A stretch of 64,000 bases of DNA from Isoetes taiwanensis (lineage: Eukaryota > Streptophyta > Lycopodiopsida > Isoetales > Isoetaceae), in assembly GCA_021234155.1 (NCBI GenBank), contig JAJEKV010000048.1, positions 1,333,873-1,397,872 of the forward strand. The letters run 5' to 3'. Below are positions 21,205 to 30,977 of this stretch, one piece after another. Each line of letters starts with the position of its first letter. Position 1 is the first letter of the stretch. The position numbers and the translations under genes are program-made. Under the pieces are notes generated by a model. The model was not told where the DNA came from. It ran no database searches and saw only the letters and a program-made list of their open reading frames with translations.

Positions 21205-21604
21205 TATTCTAAACGAGGTGCACCACGGACTACCACGATGTCCGTCTGTCAATCCCAAGGCCCGGCTTGTATGTTGGAGTCTCGGACACCTCTCGTTTCT
21301 ATTATGCTCAATTATGATTGGGGACACCTATGATTTGAAGATGTCAAATCTGCGAGTTTTGCCTAAGGTTTTGATGGTATATCGAGCCTCTATCGATTTC
21401 CTTAAGGTTTTAGATATGAAATGGGGATTCAACCTCTACCAAAATAACTCAATGTCCTAATAAGACTACTTTAACCAATCTAACCAAAGGAGCTAATATG
21501 ACTATCTTAAATCTATATTTTTTTTGTAATAGCCCATTGAATTGTTTTAGGGATGTGGTCGATGGTTTCAAGAATTATATCTATATCGAATCCCCACGAA
21601 CCCC
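21205..21604 (-). repeat. Composite repeat copy 3 (segment A, reversed)
   Basis: Reverse complement of 2655-3070. The tRNA-like boxes are near 21485-21496 (A box TAGCTCCTTTGG on the minus strand) and 21423-21433 (B box GGTTGAATCCC). It adjoins the right end of the inverted-repeat element through TAAACGAGG, the same A/B junction as at about 125-150. Confidence 0.65.
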
Positions 21605-21815
21605 ACATTTATTTTGCTACATATTAGTATTCCGCTTGAAATCTTATAGTATTTTTAATCTTGTTATCAAGATAGCAAATTTTGTACTTGCATACCCCCA
21701 CAAACGAGGAACTTTACGTACGGTGTAGATTAAGGAATAAGGGGTGAATATGCCTATCCAACAGCTCTCGTTGCCCGGAGTCACCCCCCGTGTGAATATG
21801 CACCCAAACCTCCCC
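21605..21815 (-). mobile_element. Partial MITE family M copy
   Basis: Contains TGCATACCCCCACAAACGAG and GGAATAAGGGGTGAATATGC plus CGTGTGAATATGCACCCAAA. The outer arms are missing. It begins at another GCTACATATT word, echoing the junction at 19685. Confidence 0.65.
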
Positions 21816-21939
21816 TCAATTGTACTGCATTTTAGTGGCCGAATCAAGGTGGTTAAAAAACCCGTTTTTTATTCATAAAAATCTTCTATAAAAATCCGTA
21901 CGTACTCTAAAAGATTTTTATGGAATGGAATGGCAAAAA

Positions 21940-22175
21940 AATAAAAAAAAAAAAAAAAAAAATTGCCCCTAATTTTTTTGTGCATTTAGTTTTAGGGTTT
22001 GAATGTTTAGAATTAAGGTTACAGGGGTTAGAATGTTTAGGTTTAGGGTTAGAATGTTTAAATTTAGGATTAGAATGTTTAGGCTTACATTGTGTACACT
22101 TAGGTTTAGGGTTAGAATGTTGAAAATTTAGGATTACAGGTTTAGAATTTAGGTTTAGGGTTAGAATTGTAGAAA
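21940..22175 (+). repeat. Degenerate telomere-like (TTTAGGG) array
   Basis: After an A-rich run (21941-21962), GTTTAGGGTT / GTTTAGGTTTAGGGTTAGAAT words recur about eight times with a loose 20-28-base period up to 22170. TTTAGGG is the common plant telomere unit. The array is short and decayed, so it is interstitial. Confidence 0.65.
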
Positions 22176-23184
22176 CTGTGTTTAGAATTTCATATTGTAA
22201 TGGCTATATTGTAATTTCTATAAAATTTGTATTCTAAGGATTTTTATATTTTTTTAAAAAACCTTTAAAAATCTTTGCATACCAATTTTTAAAGGTGCAG
22301 TTTCTAAGTACTCAACTACCTTGGGCCGAATGAAATCAAAGTTTGATTCCTTACAATGGTTGCACGCAGTCGTTAAACTTTTTAACTATCGGTCCAATCG
22401 TGTGTTGTCAATTAAGTACAAATCGTAAAAATTCAGGCCGACGATCTAAAAGTCGATTCAAGCAACCTCAAGAGGCATTCATATTATACTAGCCATACAA
22501 CATATTGAGTGACCTTTAGGGGGTATCCTAATGTATCATTGTAAAGTTTAAGGTCGAGGTTTTCCCTCGAAAACACTTCGGTGAGGGTCTTTTAATCTTG
22601 ATAGTAATATGTTTGATGTCTTCTTTGATTGGGTCCCTTATGCCTATTGGTCTTTGTGGATGATAAGAACCCATTTAATTCAACTCAATTCAATTCTCTT
22701 GAAAGAACAATTTAAAAAGTGCAAGTCAATTATTTGATACATTTTCTATGGCATCATAATGACTTATTGATTGGAAGGAATAATCCAAGCAATGGAATGT
22801 CATATATAGAACATAGTGGACTAATATATGGTGTCTTTAGTCGAAAAGCATGTTGCAAAAGAATGCAACTGCCATTATATAGCTGATGGTGAGGCACTTC
22901 GATGCGGCGGTCGCCGGATAGGGCAGATTCACCTTTTCTGTCTCACTATGCAAATCGGGGTTGTCACTTCCACATAAGAGGCATGGCGAGGGTAGAAGCG
23001 GAACGAAGGCTCTCCCTCACCAATAGAGAATCACGGTGGAGCTGCACAATATATGGAGAGGATGAAGCAGAGAGGAGGCTCTCCTCCGCTAAGAATTGCA
23101 GTGCACAATGGAAGGGTGGAACAGAAGAGGAGGCTCCCCTTACCATTTTCTAGGACTTGTTGAGAAGATCTTCCAGGAGAATGT
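22176..23184. other. Stretch without recognised gene
   Basis: The segment 22902-23153 is more G+C-rich and open (83 codons), with two copies of an EAERRLS unit. It immediately precedes the LINE and may be its 5' leader or ORF1 residue. The rest is A+T-rich and unassigned. Confidence 0.35.
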
Positions 23185-23349
23185 TATATGGCTGATGTGA
23201 TAGGCACGAGGGTAGTGAGTATGGATGAATATTGTGTTATGGAATGTTTGGGGCCTTGCTTCTTAATGTTTATATGGCTGATGTGATGGGCACGTAGGTA
23301 GTGAGTATGGATGAATATTGTGTTATGGAATGTTTGGGGCCTTGCTTCT
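23185..23349 (+). repeat. 86-bp tandem duplication spanning a LINE endonuclease start
   Basis: TATATGGCTGATGTGAT starts both units (23185 and 23271). Each contains ATGAATATTGTGTTATGGAA, the first codons of the LINE endonuclease. Only the second copy stays open. Confidence 0.85.
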
Positions 23350-24072
23350 TCCCTAAGTAAAAGAAGCAAGTTGTCTCTTTATTCTTCCAACCTTTCAATG
23401 GAATTTTGTTGCCTTCAAGAACACAAATGTAAGAGAGATGATGTACACAAGTTGGCCTCCATTCTGGATCGTGAAATAATGTTCTTATTGCGGCAACTAA
23501 CTCATCTAAAGCTAGGGTCCTCACTGCTTGCATATCTTCTATTGATGTTACATTTACTTAGATTGATAAGTTTGGTCATTGAATTATTGTTAAATGACAG
23601 GACAAAGGTCAGGAATGGGGTAATGTTTATGCTCATAATCGATCGGGTCAAAGGGATTCTCTATGGGCTTCTTTGAGGAGTAAGTTGCTTAGACTTGAAA
23701 GTAATGTTGCTTGGTTTATGGTTGGTGATTTTAATATGGTGGAAGCAAAAGCTGGTAGATGTGGTAGGGGATCACAAGTGATTGATTTGAGATGCAACAA
23801 TGGTGACATTTCTTGCTAAATTGTGGATGGGCGAAAATTGATGGGGACCAGTCATACCCATGGTGTAATGTTTGGACGGGTTATGGTAGAGCCTATGCTC
23901 GCCATGGACCGTGGCTATTATAATATTATTCTTTGCTAGTTTAATACTTTCTTTTCACGGAATATTTTTTTTGGATATCTTCGTTTCAGATCACAACCCA
24001 CAATGGTTTTCCTCTTTGCTATCAAATAATGGGACCTACTATAACATTTTGCAAACTCAATACCAATTACTT
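23225..24072 (+). mobile_element. LINE-D, 5' part: endonuclease domain
   Basis: From 23311 the frame reads MNIVLWNVWGLASS and CLQEHKC, the start of an apurinic-like (EEP) LINE endonuclease. After frameshifts, WFMVGDFNMVEAKAGRCG (about 23715-23770) carries the catalytic GDFN motif, and VSDHNPQWFSSLL (about 23985-24023) the terminal SDH motif. The sequence stops abruptly where segment B begins at 24073. It resumes at about 26880 with pre-RT sequence, so one LINE was split by an insertion. Confidence 0.75.
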
Positions 24073-24190
24073 GAATATGTAGCATTATAACAGGGGGTTT
24101 TTTTTGCGATTTTATACGCTTTTTGGCATGGTTTTCATATGATTTCATGGGCGATTGCGAGGCATACTAATCAGTACATCTAGAGTGCAC
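24073..24190 (+). repeat. Segment B end of inserted element
   Basis: GAATATGTAGCATTATAACA, then GGGGG, a T run, GCTTTTTGGCATGGTTTTC and a CATCTAGAGTGCACC word: the same end as at 15586. It marks the left boundary of a 2.8-kb insertion in LINE-D. Confidence 0.75.
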
Positions 24191-25913
24191 CAAGTTTTTG
24201 CATGCAATTTGTGCAATTTTTATCTCATCCTCCTCAATGGTTAAGATCAGAGGGCTTACAAAGAAAGCCCTCTTTTAATTCAAAAAGATCCAAGGGCTTA
24301 TAATAAAAGCCCTTTTCTCATGAGATTCGATCTACCCGGCGAATTAGGGGCGCGGTTAGGGTTTGTGGCCGATTCTAGCGTGTGGTGTTGCACCCTCGGG
24401 CTTTAATTCTTCCCTCCTGTTCCATCCCGGGTGGTCCTTAGCGAGTTTTTTGCGGTGTTTTTTGAAGCAGATTCGATCCAAGGGGTAGGTCAGTTCCCCT
24501 TTTATTTTTCCATTGGTGTATTCTGCGAGGGATTTCTTCATGGGTCGCACCGGTAGATTTTTCTCGGAAGTTTCTTCGGGTCAGCTCAATTGTTTTTGAG
24601 GGGACGAGCTAATCGATTCGTCATGGAGCTCAAATTAGCATGTGGGCAAGCCAAATCAAGCAGCAAATGGGCACGAAAAGAGGATTTGCTAAAAGTAAGA
24701 CTAAAGATTTGTGATTGTTGAATATTTACGGATCATGCGGGATGCGGGTTTTATTTAAGAATCTGAACTGGTTCTCATTATGATGGGGATTTGAGATGCT
24801 TAAACTGAGCGGCTTGTTTTAGACACTTCACCCAAATTCTAATCTCGGATGCTTTATTCATGGGCCCAATACTTAAAATCTTGCTATCCGGATCAGAGCC
24901 CGGATACTTAAGCATGCTTGAGATGAGGTTGGACAAACCAAGTCGCCGAGCACAAATACCGTATTGATCGATGTTGCAGGAGTATGTGGAGCATGAAGCT
25001 ATTGCCATCATGTGAAAGCTCTTGCTTCTTGTTACCTTTTGTTGATGCGAAGATTGGGGCGTGGCGGCTCTTTGGATTAAGGGAAATCGCTTACGGGACC
25101 CCTCATTTGTCTTCTCAGGAGGTCTAAGATAAAAATCTTTCAAAGTTGGTCCCTCCCTTTCTTAATTACAAGTGGACTCACAAAATGCATCTTCTTTTTT
25201 TGTGGTTCTCAATTTAAGAGATAAATGTGAACTGCAATCGAGTTGTTCTTCGATTTCGGTAAGGCAAAGGCACTGACATAAGGCAAAGCTCATGCGAATT
25301 GTTCTTGACTAAGTAATTGTTAATTGGCTAGGCGAGGACCAAGCAGCGGCGAGGAGTAAAAATAAGAGCTTCAAGTTTATTAATTAACATAGTTTAACTT
25401 GTTAAATTGTTTTATTCATGGAGCAAGCTTCTTGAATTGTTTTCCATTTTGTAACAACGGTTCAGCTCTTAATGTCATTTCAAATGACAAAAGTTGGTGT
25501 CCATGCTTGGTTTTTCATTGTAATGTGAGTTTATCTTGCACAAGGAATATGGGTCAATAGTGCAGTATGGCTTGGCCCTACCACTCTTCTTGTCAGTCCA
25601 AAGACCACAAGATCGTTAGGGAAGAGCGGCCGAAGAATCAAGTTTCGCACAAAGCACTTGATCTTGTTTTTGGAAGGCATTGCCTTCCCAACCCTTGTTC
25701 CTAGTTGGCTTTACGGTTTTACGTTTGGTTGCACCATGCCCGGCGGGTTGCAAACTTCGTGTGCGGATTTGTTGGCTGCGTAATCAAAGGTCCCGTGCCC
25801 TTAGTTTTTAAGGGCGGTGACTAAACTAGAATGACATTAAACTAGAAAGACATCAATGTCACGGCGACATCGGCAAGAGGTATATCTGCAACCTCGTCAA
25901 ACATGGGATCTCG
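24191..25913. other. Interior of insertion, unassigned
   Basis: Two AAGCCCT-bearing words near 24245-24330 mimic the 56-bp repeat zone of the element at 15586. Higher-G+C sequence at 24330-24600 looks like a plant leader or promoter. The 121-codon minus frame at 24778-25143 is not recognised. Confidence 0.35.
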
Positions 25914-26176
25914 GGATATGCACAATGCCGGGAAGGCTACTCTAAAGAAGATGTTTGTGCTGCGGTTCTTTGAGAACATGCAAGGGAGGGCATAATGCTA
26001 GACCGAGATAACACCCTTAGGGAGGGAGAGAACATCCATGAACTTATTATTGCCGGAAGTTTTAGGTGAACATTGTCCTTGGGAATAAACTTTGATAGGT
26101 ATTCCAAGTGTGCAAGCTTAGAGGATCTTGAGAGAGCTTTTTGACAAGTTGTTGGATAGAGATATAGTGTTATGGA
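25914..26176 (+). pseudogene. PPR (PLS-type) protein fragment
   Basis: One frame with in-frame stops reads GYAQCREGYSKEDVCAAVL, REGIMLDRDNTLREGENIHE, LIIAGSF, then DRYSKCASLEDLERAF. This is the order found in plant PLS-class pentatricopeptide proteins: a GYAQ/EAL repeat, GxxIHxxIIxSGF, and MYxKCxSLEDAxxVFD. PPR proteins bind organellar RNA. At least four stops make this a dead fragment. The neighbouring bases on either side are not PPR-like. It lies in the insertion bounded by segment B and the MITE. Confidence 0.65.
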
Positions 26177-26394
26177 TTCATAGTGTTTCAAGCACACACA
26201 CATGAGCACTTTATGTGCCTTCACAAATAGCAAATGCTTTTATTAATAGGCGTTGGTGGTGGAGACAAATTTTTGGAACTCCCAAGTAATGGCAAATGTC
26301 GTTGTCATTAGTTTTACTAAACTATTTGTTCATATGAGTAGGTTGTTTAACGATTTAGGCCCTTAAAGTTTATCTCGTTTGCTTTTGTTAGGGC
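26177..26394. other. Spacer before MITE
   Basis: A short unassigned stretch between the PPR fragment and the MITE. Confidence 0.35.
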
Positions 26395-26882
26395 AGAAGG
26401 GCCCAAAAAAAATTTTAATATAGCAATCAACACACAACTACCATTAACATTATTAACACAAAGCATTGCATTTTAACACATTTAAATTAAAATCCCCTTA
26501 AACCCCTTTGGTTTGGGTGCATATTCACACGGGGTTACGTGAGGGCGAGAGCCCCAAAAATTTACAATACATGTACAAAATTTTTCACCATTGAGTACAT
26601 TCTCTCAAACCTTATAGTATTTTGCAAACTTGAATATCAAGATACAAAAACTTGTACATGCATACCCCACAAACGAGGATGCTATATGCGGTCCAGATCT
26701 TGGAATAAAGGGTAAATATGCCCATCCGACTGCCTCTCGTTGCCCAGAGTAACCCCCCGTGTGAATATGCACCCAAACCAAAGGGGGTTTAAGGGGGATT
26801 TTAATTTAAATGTGTTAAATGCAATGGTTTGTGTTAATAATGTTAATGGTAGTTGTGTGTTGATTGCTATATTAAAATGGGT
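26395..26882 (+). mobile_element. MITE family M, near-complete copy
   Basis: Inverted arms 26413-26530 and about 26757-26877 begin TTTTAATATAGCAATCAACA and contain CCCCTTTGGTTTGGGTGCAT. The centre has the ACAAACGAGG and AATAAAGGGTAAATATGCCC variants of the family core. The left outer end AGAAGGGCCC is kept and the right outer end is clipped where LINE-D resumes. Confidence 0.8.
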
Positions 26883-28500
26883 TGTAAAGATGTGTGATCA
26901 CATACATACTCTACATCCAAGGTAGGTGTCCAGAGTAGTAGTTGTTATGGCAGCGGTCAAATCTTTTGCCAAGGAATGGGGTCATTGCAAGTGCTTGAGG
27001 CTAGAGGTCAATTGACAACCTTATATCAGAAGTTATAAATATGTAGAGCTCAAGCTCCTTCTTCTGGCATTAAAGAGAAACAGATCTTGACATAAATTAA
27101 GAAGATTGAGATTCAGTATGTGACGAGAGCTAAATTGAAAGCTGATTTACAATAGTTCAAGTCTGGTGATAGGTGTTCACAATTCCTTTTTCTACTAAAA
27201 GGAGGAGGATGGCAACTACGTTAATTCTCTCATTCTCCGGATGGCTCGAGAGGTTTACGACCCGGTCGCGACTAAAGCAACACCTTCATAATCATTTTGC
27301 GGCATTCCTTGCTTTCAAAGACTTACCTTTTCGGGGAGGACATGCAATCCATTGTGTTGATTAAAGTGCATTCTATTGTTTACCGCAGAGCAACGTTCAC
27401 TTTTGGAGACAATTATTACTAGGGATGACCTAGGTGTGAAAAGGATTGTTAGATTCCTAGCACCACGGTCAAAACATTATTTTACATCAATCCAACCGCT
27501 TGTGCTTGATTGAATGCACCTTGTTGTTGGATCCCCTTGCAAACAATGCACCACTTTGCTTTAAAGTGCATCCAGCGACTCAATGACATTGGAAAATGGC
27601 AGGAATCCTAACAATTGCGGCATAGTATGACTCAGGCCAGCTGCTAGCATAGGAGGCATTTCAGTTAAAGTTTTTGTTGGGGCGACGGGATAGAGATCTT
27701 GGAAAAAAGTTGTTGACTATTTCTGACCTATTATGCCACATCAAGAAGATATTTTGATAGGAGTTTGTCATGAGGGAGGTTAAAGAGTGCAAACTTGTGA
27801 ACACTATGTAAGTTATTGCTTGATACTAATATTCTTTCTCCTCCTAATAAGTGGCCCCTTCAACTCTTTCCTCTTCAACGGCAGCTGATGTGGTCTTGGG
27901 CATGGGATAAGCTACTTCATCCTAAAGTGGCAGTTCTTTAGTGGCGCATTCTTCATAGATGTCTTCGTGTTAATGTGCTTGTCCACAAGTTTAACCCTAG
28001 AATATCGATCAATATCCATTATGCAAGCATGAATCTGAGATCTTTGAGCATTGCTTTTTTAAGTGTGAGCACCTCAGATAGGTATGGGATTGGTTGTTCT
28101 TTCTTTTAGGGGTTTCGTTAACAAGTCAACAAGTGCTCTTGGCAATTTACCCAAGTACTTGGATGGAGTTACAAAGCCGGGCTTTTTCATCTTGCAGAGG
28201 TTTGGATGTGGCAGATAACCGTGTTCTCCAAGAAGCTCAAGATCACATTCCTAAGCCCTACCATTGTTCTTCACTTGCCCCTCGTTAGAGGCGATTGATC
28301 TTTGAAAAGTATTTGGATGTGCACTCTTATGCCTAGGCAAGTTGCTTCACTTGGTGAGCCTATGCTTATCCGCTTAGATTTTATTCCTGTTTTCGCACTT
28401 ATACTTGTATTTAACTTTTTGATTAAATAAAGTCTGACGTCCTTCAACAAAAAAAAAAAAACAAAAAGAAAAAAAAACAAAAAAAAGGAAAAAGAAAAAA
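26883..28500 (+). mobile_element. LINE-D, 3' part: pre-RT and zf-RVT, with poly(A)
   Basis: After the MITE, pre-RT-like residues (KMCDHIHTLHP, VSRVVVVMAAVKSF) follow. Near 27160-27230 a KSGDRCSQFLF stretch matches the usual GDxxxxFF pre-RT motif. From about 27870, WSWAWDKLLHPKVAVL and HRCLRVNVLV form the zf-RVT module. An impure A-rich tail runs from 28449 to about 28500. The polymerase core is not recognisable, so this copy has a large deletion as well as frameshifts. It is in the same orientation as the 5' part at 23225. Confidence 0.65.
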
Positions 28501-30815
28501 GGAAATCAATTCTCTTGTCCAGTATATAGTATTGATCTACATGTACTTTGATGCAAAGAATTTCAAATTTATTAGGAAGTATTTTTATGCAAAATTATAA
28601 ATTTACTAGAAATTCAATTGTTCGGCTCATTTAGACTACTAGACCATAATGTGCGTGTAGCATTTCACGCAAACTTTTCTATGCCTAAAGAGGACAAACA
28701 ATCATGCATGTCCATCCTAATAGATGTCATATTGACAATCAAGATGACCTCTCAGGTGTAGCCTACTTAAAGCTCTCAATATGACTTGAAAATAGTGGCT
28801 AACCAAAGAAGGAATATGACCCCTCGAAAAATAGAATCTATCATCTACAAGGGAAAATGCAAGGTAGTGTGATGGGGGAGCGTATATAATCATAAATACA
28901 AATGGATCGAACATTTCACTTTGAAAATTCAAAAGCATATGTTTGTATTTGCTTTTTTAAGTTTTCTAATTTAACAATTCAAAATGCAGGGGCTTAGGGA
29001 CGATTTACATGCTCATTATGGTCACCGTCGCGCAAAACTGTAAACCATCCCATAGCCTCTCCATATGGAAGGATTACCTTCGCATTGGGTTATATCTTTT
29101 TTAAAATGTGTGTTGGAATAGCACGGGTTTTCAAATAGAATTATTGATTTGGATCTTCCCTAAAATGGGGTTACTATGGTGGATTCTTAGCTTTGACCAT
29201 GTATTAGAAGTTTGAGGTTGTTGGATTTTCACCTTTGACCATATAATATCAATTGAATTGAATTGAGTTAACTTTTATCTTTTGACCACATGATAGAAGC
29301 TCATAAGAAGACACCCTATAAGGTTTTTTGAAATTGCTTTAAGTTCCTCAGTTTTTTGGCAAAAAGTGGATGGGGCTTTATTGTTAAATGGGTTTCCCAA
29401 CGGTAGAAAAGTTTTGAGACTTGATTTTCTTATATGTTCTTTACTATTGTTCTAGAAATGCATTTATATTTGACTGAATGAATGGTAGTGGGAGCACATT
29501 TCAAAGGGTCATGCAATGGAGTGTTTAGCCAGGCGAGGGTTCGAGAATGGGATGGCCCCATTACATTCTCCCCACAACATAGAAGCTTGCATTTACTCAA
29601 GAATTGAAGAAGTTTACTTGTTGAGAAAATAGAAGGGCCGATTTCCATTCTATAAATAGAATAGGCCCATTACTTTCCATGAGTTTAGCATTATGTGAGC
29701 GAGTTAGGATCCCCCGGATAAGTATCGCGTTCAATCAATAAGATCATTAGAGGAGAGAATGAGAATGACACCGCGAAAAGAGCCAAGCAAGTATATTGTT
29801 GTATTTGCCATTAACTAAAATATAAAGTTCTAATTTTGCATGTGGATACATGATCAAAGATTAGATGTCACTTTAGAAGGCTTATCAACGCTAAAGAATA
29901 TGGCACAAGAAACTAATAAGGTTTTTAGACTATATGTAGATGGATGGTGTAACATAATAAGCCTTTGGATTGCAACCCGAGAAAGAGGTTGGATAAACAA
30001 GAACCTTTTAGGAACCGGTACCAAAATATCTGCATGCATAGCAAGCATGCAACATTGGGGATTTAGGGCTCTTTGCTAGATTTGCCCTTGATTGCGTAAT
30101 AGGTTGACAAGCATATATTGACTTGAAGAACATATATACTAGATTGAAACACATAGTCGCATGTAATAAGCTAATAATTTGTAAAGTTATTATAATCTTA
30201 TATATATATTATTAGCTTGGTTAATCTTTTTATTTATTTATTTCTTTATTTATGTTTATATGCATGAGCTGGTCTTCTTTGATGTAGGGTTTCAATCTTT
30301 GCACTAGGGGTTCAATATCTGAGAATATAATAATGAATGTCCCCTTAGGTGGCCAAAGGGATGAACTCCTACCTTTACATTTTTAGTACAATAAAATAGA
30401 ATAAAGGTTTTGTGGTTTTATGGCATAAGCGTTAAAATTTCTAGTTTAGAGGTTTTCTCCCAGTTCTCTTATCACGTAACTCAAGTATCCGGTGATCGTG
30501 GCGCTTGGTTCCCAGGAGCCCATTGCGGGATATGAGACACGCGTTGGCGATATTGGATGTTAAGATATCGCGGTTACCACACGCGAGTGGCTGGCACATA
30601 TGGTGAGATCTTCTAACTTTCGGGCTAGGTGTTTAGCCATACTACTTATAGATTTTCACCAGGCGGCCGGGTCTTACTTTATAAACCACGGCATTGCCGG
30701 TTTTAATCATAGAATGCATTAGCTCTCATGCTTAGACTTTATTGGCATCATTTCATACAATGTATCTTTCTAGCGTGTACAAAGGCCAAGGGGCGGGAAA
30801 ACTTCTTCAAGGATG
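28501..30815. other. Stretch without recognised gene
   Basis: A+T-rich. Short frames (for example plus 29840-30079, 79 codons, Trp/Ile-rich) have no recognised homology. No repeat of the families above was seen. Confidence 0.4.
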
Positions 30816-30977
30816 TCATACTACTTAGATTGTGATTCGGATGGTTGCCCATACGGTCCGGATAGTGAGACTATTCTTGAGGAGCAAATGGCTTTGGCCC
30901 GAATTCCAAAGCTTGTCTTGAGCACAACGACCGGATCGATTACATACTCATGGATGCCGGGAGGAATGCGGGATTAA
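30816..30977 (+). CDS. Unrecognised 53-codon acidic open frame
   Basis: An ATG frame reads an Asp/Tyr/Gly-rich start (SYYLDCDSDGCPYGPDSE) then ILEEQMALARIPKLVL. It sits in a patch of higher G+C (30450-31100), and its composition is protein-like. Downstream frames (31320-31613, 31615-31800) could be continuations after frame breaks. The family is unknown. It may be a decayed transposon gene. Confidence 0.25.
   Translation, partial: SYYLDCDSDGCPYGPDSETILEEQMALARIPKLVLSTTTGSITYSWMPGGMRD

Larger units (their letters stand above)
15586..21209 (+). mobile_element. 5.6-kb inverted-repeat element carrying host gene fragments
   Basis: The left end GAATATGTAGCATAATAACA and the right end (same sequence reversed, 21190-21209) open arms that stay alignable for over 1.1 kb: left about 15586-16740, right about 19890-21209. 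The arms share segment B, a tandem 56-bp repeat, a CAGCAATTTTTCGGCCGGG leader-like block, a GGTTTCTCACCACAAG block and a nested MITE. Between the arms lie first-exon RAD23 sequence and two BTAF1 exons. Long terminal inverted arms plus captured exons resemble a Pack-MULE or foldback element, but no transposase or target duplication was found. Two independent insertions followed by inverted duplication is an alternative. Confidence 0.6.

Noticed and set aside
21920-22123. Leu/Gly-rich 67-codon frame
   Set aside because: It reads through the telomere-like repeat array.
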